Assembly: GCA_947305775.1 (NCBI GenBank)
Contig: CAMZEN010000005.1
Location: 1 to 64,000, forward strand
DNA length: 64,000 bases
Direction: 5' to 3'
From: an uncultured Verrucomicrobiota bacterium
GTDB taxonomy: Bacteria > Verrucomicrobiota > Kiritimatiellia > RFP12 > UBA1067
This document shows positions 51,746 through 59,255 of this stretch, one piece after another. The first letter of the stretch is position 1; the number at the start of each line of letters is the position of its first letter. The notes beneath the pieces are model-generated. The model was given only the letters and a program-made list of their open reading frames with translations. It did no database searches and was not told the origin of the DNA. A program made the position numbers and the translations under genes.

Positions 51746-52008
51746 TATCCCCATGCTCAAATCAAGCACAACAAAAAGGCGAAGGACGCGAAAGACATAG
51801 AGGACTAGCAAGACGCGTAAAGCCCTAAAATCGCACTTTCTTGTATTCTGCGAATTCCGATTGTCCTACGCGCCTTTCGCCACGCGGGGACCGTCCCACA
51901 CTTGGGGGCGCGGGCGTCTCGCCCGCTCTCCAAATACTCGTGCCCGCTCTAACAATGAGAGGCGATCCTTATACAAAAGTTGTCAAGATGTGCCTTAAAT
52001 AAATAGTG
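51746..52008. other. Divergent intergenic region, right edge of the island
   Basis: Between the leader B promoter and the hydE promoter there is no supportable gene. It holds the GGGGACCGTCCC / CTTGGGGG element (51884-51910) and next to it a 17-base hairpin (GCGGGCG-TCT-CGCCCGC, 51910-51926). Confidence 0.6.
51884..51910. repeat. GGGGAC-type palindromic element, right edge of the island
   Basis: GCGGGGACCGTCCCACACTT then GGGGGC; its layout (GGGGAC palindrome, then a short spacer and a second G-run) mirrors the element at 29091-29117 in inverted orientation. Confidence 0.4.
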
Positions 52009-52014
52009 TATAAT
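52009..52014 (+). promoter_or_regulatory. -10 box of hydE-mnmA
   Basis: TATAAT ends 10 bases before the hydE ATG at 52025, giving a leader of only about 3-5 bases. Confidence 0.6.
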
Positions 52015-52024
52015 ATACGCCACC

Positions 52025-53098
52025 ATGACACCTTTGTTGGACAAGGCATCTGCCGCGCCGCGCGCACTGACTCATCGGGAACTGGTCGAAATTCTGACCT
52101 GGCCCGATGCCAAAAAGCTTTTTGCCGCCGCATACGCCGTCAAATGCCGCGAAATCGGCAAATTCGTATCCTTCAGAGGGTTGGTAGAATTCGGGAACGT
52201 CTGCGAGAAGGACTGCTACTATTGCGGCATTCGCAGGAGCAACGGCAAGGTCCGCCGCTACCGGATGGACGCGGACGAAATCGTGCGCGAGGCGGAATGG
52301 GCGCTTAAGGCCGGATACGGCAGTCTTGTGCTGCAGTCCGGCGAACTTACAGGCGAGGCGAACGTCGCATTCGTCGAGAATGTGCTGAAGCGCATCCACG
52401 CAATCGGCGGCGACGATTTCGGCATAACCATCAGCCTTGGCGAACAATCTGAGGAAACATATCGCAGATGGCGCGAAGCCGGGGCCCATCGCTACCTTTT
52501 GCGCATCGAGACCTCCAATCCCGAGCTCTACGCAAAGCTTCATCCCGCCGACCATTCATGGGAACGCCGGCGCGACTGCCTGCGTGCGCTAAGGCGGTGC
52601 GGGTATCAGGTCGGAAGCGGCGTAATGTCGGGGCTGCCGGGCCAGACGGCAGACGACCTCGCTTCAGACATTGAGTTCTTCGCCTCCGAAGACCTGGACA
52701 TGATCGGCATGGGACCCTACATCCCGCACGCCGATACGCCCCTCGGCATGAACGCCGAATGGACGCCGGAGCTTCGCAAGGCCAGGCTGGAGCTCGGGCT
52801 GCGTATGATCGCCGCAACTCGGCTCTACCTTCACGACGTGAACATCGCCGCCGCGACTGCGCTTCAGGCGCTTGACCCGGAAGGACGCGAAAAGGGCCTT
52901 CTCGCAGGTGCAAACGTCATAATGCCGAACGTCACGGAAACGCGCTACCGCGCCGACTACCAGCTATACGCCGACAAGCCATGCCTTAACGAAAACTCTA
53001 CCCTTTGCAGGGGCTGCCTCGAGCGACGCATCGCGTCCATCGGCGAGAGCATCCACTGGAACAAGCGCGGCGACTCGCCGCACTGGAGCAAACGATGA
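52025..53098 (+). CDS. hydE: [FeFe]-hydrogenase maturase HydE (radical SAM)
   Basis: Radical SAM enzyme that helps build the dithiomethylamine/diiron part of the H-cluster. The 357-residue protein has the cluster motif CEKDCYYC (C60, C64, C67; CX3CX2C), the preceding EFGNV, SGELTGE, LRIETSNPELYAKLHP, SGVMSGLPGQT, GPYIPHADTPLG and the C-terminal ANVIMPN, all typical of HydE. Neither HydF, HydG nor a hydrogenase gene is in the window. The promoter gives a near-leaderless mRNA, and its stop overlaps mnmA. Confidence 0.93.
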   Translation: MTPLLDKASAAPRALTHRELVEILTWPDAKKLFAAAYAVKCREIGKFVSFRGLVEFGNVCEKDCYYCGIRRSNGKVRRYRMDADEIVREAEWALKAGYGSLVLQSGELTGEANVAFVENVLKRIHAIGGDDFGITISLGEQSEETYRRWREAGAHRYLLRIETSNPELYAKLHPADHSWERRRDCLRALRRCGYQVGSGVMSGLPGQTADDLASDIEFFASEDLDMIGMGPYIPHADTPLGMNAEWTPELRKARLELGLRMIAATRLYLHDVNIAAATALQALDPEGREKGLLAGANVIMPNVTETRYRADYQLYADKPCLNENSTLCRGCLERRIASIGESIHWNKRGDSPHWSKR

Positions 53099-54147
53099 AA
53101 ATCGCGATAGGACTTTCTGGCGGTGTAGATTCCGCTGTGGCGGCGCTCCTTCTCATGAAGGCTGGACATGAAGTCACTGGCGTCACGATGAAGCTTTGGC
53201 AGGAGGGCCGGTACAAGGGCGGATGCCACGACGCTTGTTTCGGCCCTGGCGAGGCGGAGGATATCGCAGCTGCGACGGAACTAGCGAAGAAGATCGGAAT
53301 TGAATACCGCGTGTTCGACTGCTCAAGCGAATACGAGCGGATCGTCGTAGACTATTTCAGACAAGAAAAGTCCGCCGGGCGCACTCCGAATCCGTGCGTC
53401 GTGTGCAACCCTCGCATGAAATTCGGGCTTCTGCCTGAAATCGCGGCGCGGCATTTCGCGTTCGACCGCTTCGCTACAGGACACTATGCGCGGATTGTGG
53501 AGGTTGGCGAACGCCTTGCGGTAGCGCGCGCAACGGACGCATCAAAGGATCAGAGCTATTTTCTATGGGGGCTTTCGCAGGAGCAGCTCGCACGCGCGAT
53601 GTTCCCGCTTGGCGACCTGACCAAGCCGGAGGTGCGCCGGTTGGCGGCTGAGGCAGGGCTGCCCATGGCGGAGAAGCCCGATTCGCAGGATTTCTATTCA
53701 GGCGATTGCACGGAGCTCATGGGCGAGACTGATCGCGACGGGGAGATCGTCTCCACCAGCGGCAAGGTGCTCGGCACGCATCACGGCTACTGGCGCTATA
53801 CGGTCGGGCAGCGCAAAGGCCTTGGTATCGGCGGCGGAACGCCATTCTACGTAATCAAAGTCGACGGACGCGCAAACCGGGTCGTGGTCGGGACGCGCGA
53901 AGAGGCCGTCCGCACAGAATTCCGCATGCTGCCGACGAATTGGATGGCTGCCGAGCCGACTGAAGGCAAGGTCGAAGGCTTCGTCAAGATACGCTCAACC
54001 GGGAACCCCGTCGGACCAGCCACACTTGAAAATGGCGTCGTCAACGTGCCAAACGGCATATTCGGCGTTGCGCCGGGCCAGTCGGCCGTGATGTACTCCG
54101 CTTCCGGCGCAATACTCTGCGGCGGCGTCATCCAGGGGCAGGACTAA
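53095..54147 (+). CDS. mnmA: tRNA-specific 2-thiouridylase MnmA
   Basis: ATP-dependent enzyme making 2-thiouridine at U34 of Lys, Glu and Gln tRNAs. The 350-residue protein shows the PP-loop GLSGGVDSAVAALLLMKAG (6-24), catalytic Cys in TPNPCVVCNPRMKFG, ATGHYARI, KDQSYFLWG, the second catalytic Cys in SQDFYSGDC, and GYWRYTVGQRKGLG. ATG 53095 overlaps the hydE stop (ATGA), so a radical SAM maturase and a tRNA thiolase are translationally coupled; both need sulfur-rich metabolism. Confidence 0.95.
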   Translation: MKIAIGLSGGVDSAVAALLLMKAGHEVTGVTMKLWQEGRYKGGCHDACFGPGEAEDIAAATELAKKIGIEYRVFDCSSEYERIVVDYFRQEKSAGRTPNPCVVCNPRMKFGLLPEIAARHFAFDRFATGHYARIVEVGERLAVARATDASKDQSYFLWGLSQEQLARAMFPLGDLTKPEVRRLAAEAGLPMAEKPDSQDFYSGDCTELMGETDRDGEIVSTSGKVLGTHHGYWRYTVGQRKGLGIGGGTPFYVIKVDGRANRVVVGTREEAVRTEFRMLPTNWMAAEPTEGKVEGFVKIRSTGNPVGPATLENGVVNVPNGIFGVAPGQSAVMYSASGAILCGGVIQGQD

Positions 54148-54183
54148 AAGCCACTTCGCTTCGCTAGCGACAGCGAGCAAGCC

Positions 54184-55284
54184 CTACTCGAAATCAAGGG
54201 ATGGGGCAACGTCCAGTCGCATCGCTTCATCACCGCACTTATTACGGCGATAATATGCGAGCGCGGCAATCATGGCCCCGTTGTCTCCGCAAAACTTTGG
54301 CTTGGCCATCAATAGCGGCACCTTGGCTCGACTGGCGACATCAGTCAACACATTGCGAAGGCGCGAATTTAGCGATACTCCTCCGCCCACTATAAAAGCC
54401 TTGTATTCGCGGCGCTTCAGCGCTGTACGGGTTCTATCGGCGACCGCCTGGACAATGGCCTCCTGATAGCTAGCGACAATGCGAGGTATTTCGCCTGCGG
54501 CGGTCAGCGCCTCCGTGCCGCCATTCTGCTGCACATAGCGCAAAAGTGCGGTCTTCAGACCCGAAAACGACACGCAACAGTCGGCAGGTAGTCCGGCAAG
54601 GGCTGTTACGCCATCGCGCGGGCGACCTTTTGGGAATGGGATAAGCGGGTTTGCCGAAGACGCTGGCGTTGAGGCCAGGTATTCGCGAGCGATTTTGTCG
54701 ATCTTAGGTCCGCCAGGGTAGCCCAAGCCTAGGAGCTTCGCCGCTTTGTCGAACGCTTCGCCAGCAGCATCGTCAAGGGTTTGCCCGACGATCCGGTATC
54801 TGCCGTATTCTGGCATGTCCACCCATGTGGTATGTCCGCCGCTTATCGCGAGGCCAAGCGCAGGCACGCATTCTAGCGGATCCATGCCGAAGTCGTCGCC
54901 CTTCTCGCACAAAAACGGCGTATGAAGATGGGCCTCGATGTGGTTTATGCCGATAAGCGGCACTCCAAGCGCCTTTGCAAGCCCCTTTGCCGCGTTCAGA
55001 CCCACGACAAGCGCCGGCGACAGGCCCGGCCCGTAAGTGACGGCGACCGCGTCGATCCTGCCCGCGTCAGGGTCGTCGCTCTTCGCCGCGTCCGACATTG
55101 CAGTTCGCACAACCTCGGATATCTTCTCAACATGGGCGCGCGAGGCGATCTCTGGCACGACTCCGCCATAGGGTATATGCAAAGGTATCTGCGTATATAC
55201 AACGCTGGAAAGGACAACCCTGCCGTCCTTCACGACTGCTGCGGCCGTCTCGTCGCAACTCGTCTCAATGCCGAGGATGTTCAT
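54184..55284 (-). CDS. tsaD: tRNA N6-threonylcarbamoyladenosine transferase TsaD
   Basis: Transfers threonylcarbamoyl to A37 of ANN-decoding tRNAs together with TsaB, TsaC and TsaE. ASKHA-fold protein of 366 residues starting MNILGIETSCDETAAAVV, with metal-binding HIEAHLH, SGGHTTWVDM, DDAAGEAFDKAAKLLGLGYPGG and GGGVSLNSRLR. The start at 55284 is chosen for the canonical N-terminus; it lies 7 bases after the stop of the preceding gene. Convergent with mnmA; a small palindrome (TCGCTAGCGA) lies between them. Confidence 0.96.
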   Translation of the reverse strand: MNILGIETSCDETAAAVVKDGRVVLSSVVYTQIPLHIPYGGVVPEIASRAHVEKISEVVRTAMSDAAKSDDPDAGRIDAVAVTYGPGLSPALVVGLNAAKGLAKALGVPLIGINHIEAHLHTPFLCEKGDDFGMDPLECVPALGLAISGGHTTWVDMPEYGRYRIVGQTLDDAAGEAFDKAAKLLGLGYPGGPKIDKIAREYLASTPASSANPLIPFPKGRPRDGVTALAGLPADCCVSFSGLKTALLRYVQQNGGTEALTAAGEIPRIVASYQEAIVQAVADRTRTALKRREYKAFIVGGGVSLNSRLRNVLTDVASRAKVPLLMAKPKFCGDNGAMIAALAYYRRNKCGDEAMRLDVAPSLDFE

Positions 55285-55291
55285 CGTCTGC

Positions 55292-56122
55292 TTACCAGAA
55301 CTTCCACCATGGATTCTTCTTTGGCTGTACGCCACCGGACTCCTGGTACATCTCCCTTACGCGCTGGGAGCCGGCGGTTTCTGGATCTTGAATGAGCTCG
55401 CGGCGATAGAACTCTATGCCGTCGGGCACGGACCAGAACTCGCTTCTTATGAAGTTGTCGGGATCGACCCTGTGAAGCACGACCACCTCGCCGCTTGGCA
55501 TGATGGAAATGGTTGGCTTGGTTATCTTCATCATCTCGCCCAAATCGGTCGTCTGCCAGCTTCTTGTGTTTGCGCCGCTGTCGTGTGCGGTTATGAAGAG
55601 ATGGTCCCGACCGCCTCGGCTCCAGCGAAGAAGGTCGAACTCGCGGCGAAGTCCATCGTGGTTTGAGAACATCTGGAGCGCCGACGCAATCTGCATGCCC
55701 GGAACTATGTCGAACGCACGCATCTGCCCTTCGAACCGTATGCCGCCATGCACCAGCACAGGGCGCGCCAGGTAGCGGCCCGGATGCCGCATGTCGTACC
55801 GGTCGCCAAGTCGCGTGGCGAGCTTAAGGCCTTCGTTCGGGCGCAGCTTGAAGGCGGCAACGAACGGTCCGGACGAAATGCGCTCCATCTGGGTCATCTC
55901 GGGCGAGCGCAGCACCTCTATGAAGAACCTGTCAGGAGAGTTGTCGTAGCCTACGCTGAGCTCGTCCGGCGAAATGTTCATCACGTTCACCACTGCGCCG
56001 ACTGTTTCGCCGACAACAAAATCAAGGTTGTCCATCTTCAGACCAACCGTTATCTCGCTGGTCGCCGCGCTAGCGACCGCAGACACCGCCGCCGAAACAA
56101 TGAACGCAAAAATCCGCTTCAT
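55292..56122 (-). CDS. Secreted hypothetical protein (276 aa)
   Basis: I do not recognise this family. A clear signal peptide (1-19, RIFAFIVSAAVSAVASAA) is followed by a beta-rich, immunoglobulin-like region (about 22-130: VGETVGAVVNVMNISPDEL) and a second beta domain with ITKPTISIMPSGEVVVLHRVD. The C-terminus is unusually aromatic and basic (KKNPWWKFW). It is probably periplasmic. It overlaps the MBL-fold gene stop (ATGA) and precedes tsaD in the same unit. Confidence 0.7.
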   Translation of the reverse strand: MKRIFAFIVSAAVSAVASAATSEITVGLKMDNLDFVVGETVGAVVNVMNISPDELSVGYDNSPDRFFIEVLRSPEMTQMERISSGPFVAAFKLRPNEGLKLATRLGDRYDMRHPGRYLARPVLVHGGIRFEGQMRAFDIVPGMQIASALQMFSNHDGLRREFDLLRWSRGGRDHLFITAHDSGANTRSWQTTDLGEMMKITKPTISIMPSGEVVVLHRVDPDNFIRSEFWSVPDGIEFYRRELIQDPETAGSQRVREMYQESGGVQPKKNPWWKFW

Positions 56123-56913
56123 GCATTATCGCCTTTCTGGATATCCAACACGAGCCCGTCATAGGCTGGCTCGACGCCTTTGGGAAGCCTTTCAAGAAAG
56201 TCCCTGTGACTCAGGTCGTGGCACATGTGCACGAGATACGCCCTGCCGGGACGTATCCTGTCTATGTAGCCCAAAGACGACTCGAGGCTAAGGTGGGTCG
56301 GGTGGGGACGCTCCCTAAGGCAGTTCAAAACAAGCACATCCACGCCTTCAAGCCGCGCAACGGTCTTTTCGGGCAGCACATGACAGTCGCAGATGTACGC
56401 GATCGTTGCGCCGTCCGGCGCAGTGAACATGTAGCCGCAGCACGGGAACGAATGTTCCACGTCCAAGCGCTCGACGCCGACATCGCCGATCGTGAAGGCC
56501 TTTTCGTTGCTGACGAAGTTTATCATGGGACGAAACAGCCCCATGGAGTTCTTCTTGTCGGTGATGTACGGGAAAATGCGATGCATCTGGTCTATCGTCT
56601 CCTGCATCGCGAAGCAGCGCATCGGCACGCCGCCGTTAAGGGTATTGAACCGCCTTACGTCGTCAAAGCCCGCAACGTGGTCCATATGGGCATGGGTAAG
56701 GCATATGGCGTCAACGCGGTCTATTCCGTACTCAACGCACGCGAGGCGCATCTCGGGCGGCGTATCGACCAGGAACGCCACCTTTTCAGTAGTGACATAG
56801 GCGCCGCATCTGCGGCGCCTGTCGCGTGGGTCGGCCGAGGTGCAGACCGGACACTTGCACCCGATCTGCGGCACCCCGACCGAAGTCCCCGTGCCTAGAA
56901 ACCTGAACTTCAG
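56119..56913 (-). CDS. Metallo-beta-lactamase-fold hydrolase (PhnP-like), CTG start
   Basis: MBL-fold phosphodiesterase-like protein. With the proposed start it has 264 residues beginning (M)KFRFLGTGTSVGVPQIGCKC, the normal N-terminus of this family; the first ATG/GTG/TTG-type start, GTG 56874, would remove 13 residues including the GTGTS loop. The CTG at 56913 overlaps the transporter stop as CTGA, in place of the usual ATGA, with AAGGA 7 bases upstream. The metal site HAHMDHVAGFDD, VEHSF and CDCHV, and the C-terminal H in HMCHDLSHRD are intact. A Cys pair at CKCPVC may bind zinc, as in PhnP. Confidence 0.87.
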   Translation of the reverse strand: MKFRFLGTGTSVGVPQIGCKCPVCTSADPRDRRRRCGAYVTTEKVAFLVDTPPEMRLACVEYGIDRVDAICLTHAHMDHVAGFDDVRRFNTLNGGVPMRCFAMQETIDQMHRIFPYITDKKNSMGLFRPMINFVSNEKAFTIGDVGVERLDVEHSFPCCGYMFTAPDGATIAYICDCHVLPEKTVARLEGVDVLVLNCLRERPHPTHLSLESSLGYIDRIRPGRAYLVHMCHDLSHRDFLERLPKGVEPAYDGLVLDIQKGDNA

Positions 56914-58361
56914 GCCGGATCCTTTTTCTCCGGCATCTTGCCGGTCGAGAAGTACTGCTCGATCTCCTCAAGCGTGCGGCCCTTGGTCTCGGGCATGAAG
57001 AACGTCGCAGTTATGAGGTATATGACGGTGAAGCCGGCGAGCGAGAAGAAGATGCTCTCATATCCGAACTTGTCCGCCCACGGCAGGAACGTCGAGGCGA
57101 TCGTAGTCGAAACGCCCTGGTTGATCAAGAGCGCTATGGACATGCCGTTGGCGCGAATGCGGTTGGGCATGAGCTCGGAAAGCGCGAGCCACACGCATAC
57201 GCCGGGGCCGACAGCATAGAACGCCATGAACACGACGAATCCAGCCATGACGACGAGACCGGACGTAAGCGACGGCGCGATCCAACCGCGATGGAGCGCG
57301 AGGAAGGTCGTACCGACCAGCGCCAGGCCGACGATGATGCCGCTTGTGCCGAGCTTGAGGAGGAATGTGCGCCCCTTCTTGTCGACAAGCGCAACCGCCA
57401 CCAGCGTCATGACGACGTTCACGATCTTGAAACCGAGGTCGGCCCAGTTCGCAAAGCTTCCCTGGAAGCCAGCCTCCTGGAATATCTTCACGGAGTAGTT
57501 GAGGGCGGAGTTGACGCCGGTAGCCTGGGTGCAGGCGAGAACGACGACAGCAAGCACAAAGGGAATCACGTACTTGCGCTGGAACAGCGAATCCTTGGCT
57601 GCGGCATTCGCAGCCTTCTCGGCCGCGGCGGCCTCGTCGGCCTTGACCATTTCGCTGAGGATCGCACGCGCCTTCTCTTCACCGTTGTTCGCAGCGAGCG
57701 ACGCAAGAGCCTCGTCCTTCCTGCCGCGGCGATACAGCCAACGGGAGGATTCCTTCAGCTTGAACGCGCCGAAGAAAAGGATCAGTCCGGGAATCGCCGA
57801 GCACCAGAAGATCGTCTGCCAGGCGGCCGTCTTCGATGCTGCGCTGACGGTCATATCGTCCGACGCGCCGACCAGATAGGTCACGGCAAGGCCTATCACC
57901 GCGGCGAACACAAGGCCAATGGTGAGAAGCAGCTGGAACATTCCCGTGCCCTTGCCGCGGGAGTCGGCGTCAAGGCACTCGGCAAGGTACATGGGGACAA
58001 CGACGCCGACCAGACCGGCGGACGCACCCTGCAGGATTCGACCGAGAGTGAGGCACATGAATCCGTTCTCGAAAAGCACACTGGCGCAGATGATCGGAAT
58101 CGACAGCGTAAAGCAGAGAGCCGAAATGAGAATCACCTTCTTGCGGCCAAGCCACTCGGCAAGGGCGCCGGCGAAAAGCGAAGAAAGCACGCTGCCCAGA
58201 AGAACCGCGCTCACCACAAAAGAAAGCTGCTGGCTTGTGTACGAACTGGTCTTCTCAATGTACGGAAGCGCGGCGGCGATGACGCCGACGTCTATTCCGT
58301 ATAACAGGCCGCCAAGACCCGCCATAACCATCAGATATTTTGCATAGCCTTTTACCGTCAT
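56910..58361 (-). CDS. Sugar-porter family MFS transporter
   Basis: Inner-membrane major facilitator of 483 residues with 12 predicted helices. Family signatures are GLGGLLYGIDVGVIAAALPY in helix 1, GRKK after helix 2, GRILQGASAGL in helix 4, a cytoplasmic Ala/Lys/Glu-rich loop (about 215-255), TQATGVNSALNYS in helix 7 and PETKGRTLEEIE near the C-terminus. Probably a sugar:proton symporter, with hexose or pentose substrate. It follows the LptA-like gene by 42 bases and overlaps the MBL-fold gene. Confidence 0.92.
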   Translation of the reverse strand: MTVKGYAKYLMVMAGLGGLLYGIDVGVIAAALPYIEKTSSYTSQQLSFVVSAVLLGSVLSSLFAGALAEWLGRKKVILISALCFTLSIPIICASVLFENGFMCLTLGRILQGASAGLVGVVVPMYLAECLDADSRGKGTGMFQLLLTIGLVFAAVIGLAVTYLVGASDDMTVSAASKTAAWQTIFWCSAIPGLILFFGAFKLKESSRWLYRRGRKDEALASLAANNGEEKARAILSEMVKADEAAAAEKAANAAAKDSLFQRKYVIPFVLAVVVLACTQATGVNSALNYSVKIFQEAGFQGSFANWADLGFKIVNVVMTLVAVALVDKKGRTFLLKLGTSGIIVGLALVGTTFLALHRGWIAPSLTSGLVVMAGFVVFMAFYAVGPGVCVWLALSELMPNRIRANGMSIALLINQGVSTTIASTFLPWADKFGYESIFFSLAGFTVIYLITATFFMPETKGRTLEEIEQYFSTGKMPEKKDPA

Positions 58362-58403
58362 GTTGTTCTCGCTTTCTTTTGTGTTTTGTGAAGTGAAATC
58401 GCG

Positions 58404-58934
58404 TCAGTTGAGGTTCAGCGCCTTCTTTATGCCGTCCTTGCCAAACCCAGATGTCGGCGCGGAGATATCGGCCTCCGTGACTTCGACCTGTTCAGAATCG
58501 ATCCAGAATTTGATCTTCTTGCCGCGCACGACCTGATCCTCGGCTTTCGCCTCGTCGCGCACTTCGGCCATTATGCCGTCCCCGGAATAGAGGACGACCA
58601 TCCCACCATCCTTGTAGTAAGACACCTTGGCGCCGTAGGCACGCTTCGTATCGTTCGTCATCGCAACATTGCCGATGGCGACTATGCGACGGACGTCATT
58701 TGTGCCGGAAAGGAAAACATATGCCTTATCGGCATGCAGTTGATATTGCTCATCGTCGACATAGACGTTCTTGTTGAAGAACACTATGCCTTCCTTGCGA
58801 TCATAGTAGGTTGTCGCGGAAGTAATGCGCGCCGGACGCGAAGGCGTCTTCTTCTTTGCGGCGACGATCTCGCCTTCTGCGAAGGCAAGAAGCGCTGCCG
58901 ATATCAGGCATACAACAACAATTGGCTTTGTCAT
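58404..58934 (-). CDS. LptA/OstA-like periplasmic protein
   Basis: 176-residue exported protein: signal peptide (1-19, PIVVVCLISAALLAFA) and an OstA/LptA beta-jellyroll with the usual repeats ITSATTYYDRKEGIVFFNKNV, QLHADKAYVFLS and RIVAIGNVAMTN, GDGIMAEVRDE. LptA bridges LPS between inner and outer membrane, so an outer membrane with LPS is implied. ATG 58934 lies 7 bases from its -10 box (leaderless). Other lpt genes are not nearby. Confidence 0.8.
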   Translation of the reverse strand: MTKPIVVVCLISAALLAFAEGEIVAAKKKTPSRPARITSATTYYDRKEGIVFFNKNVYVDDEQYQLHADKAYVFLSGTNDVRRIVAIGNVAMTNDTKRAYGAKVSYYKDGGMVVLYSGDGIMAEVRDEAKAEDQVVRGKKIKFWIDSEQVEVTEADISAPTSGFGKDGIKKALNLN

Positions 58935-58941
58935 ATTGTGT

Positions 58942-58950
58942 ATTATATCA
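58942..58950 (-). promoter_or_regulatory. Extended -10 promoter of the LptA-like operon
   Basis: Minus-strand TGATATAAT ending 7 bases before ATG 58934. Its TGA is the stop codon of the upstream HNH gene. Confidence 0.65.
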
Positions 58951-59244
58951 TAAAGACGGGAACAAGCGGTCAAGAATCTGCTCTGCCGGGGTATAGGCCT
59001 TCTTCTTTGCGTTGCAGTCGCGGCAGCAGGGCACGCAATTGCCGCGTGTGGACTTTCCGCCGCGCGCGACCGGCACCACATGATCGAGCGTAAGTTCGGA
59101 CGCTGGGAACTTCCTGTGGCAGTAGTGGCACTCGCCCTTTGCCAGCTGGGCCTTCCACCAGTCCGTAGCGCGAAGCGCACGCGCCTTCTCGCGCTCGCGC
59201 TTCACATGGACAGGGTCCGGATTCAAATCAAGCCAATCGTCCAT
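58948..59244 (-). CDS. Small HNH endonuclease
   Basis: 98-residue protein from ATG 59244 (MDDWLDLNPDP). The HNH core is CHYCHRKFPASELTLDHVVP, with RGGKSTRGNCVPCCRDCNAKKK providing the Asn, the second zinc Cys pair and basic residues. Stand-alone HNH proteins of this size occur widely in bacterial core genomes, with an unclear role. It lies 11 bases after the GH2 stop and is probably translated from the same transcript. No prophage genes surround it. Confidence 0.85.
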   Translation of the reverse strand: MDDWLDLNPDPVHVKREREKARALRATDWWKAQLAKGECHYCHRKFPASELTLDHVVPVARGGKSTRGNCVPCCRDCNAKKKAYTPAEQILDRLFPSL

Positions 59245-59255
59245 GACAAGAAACC

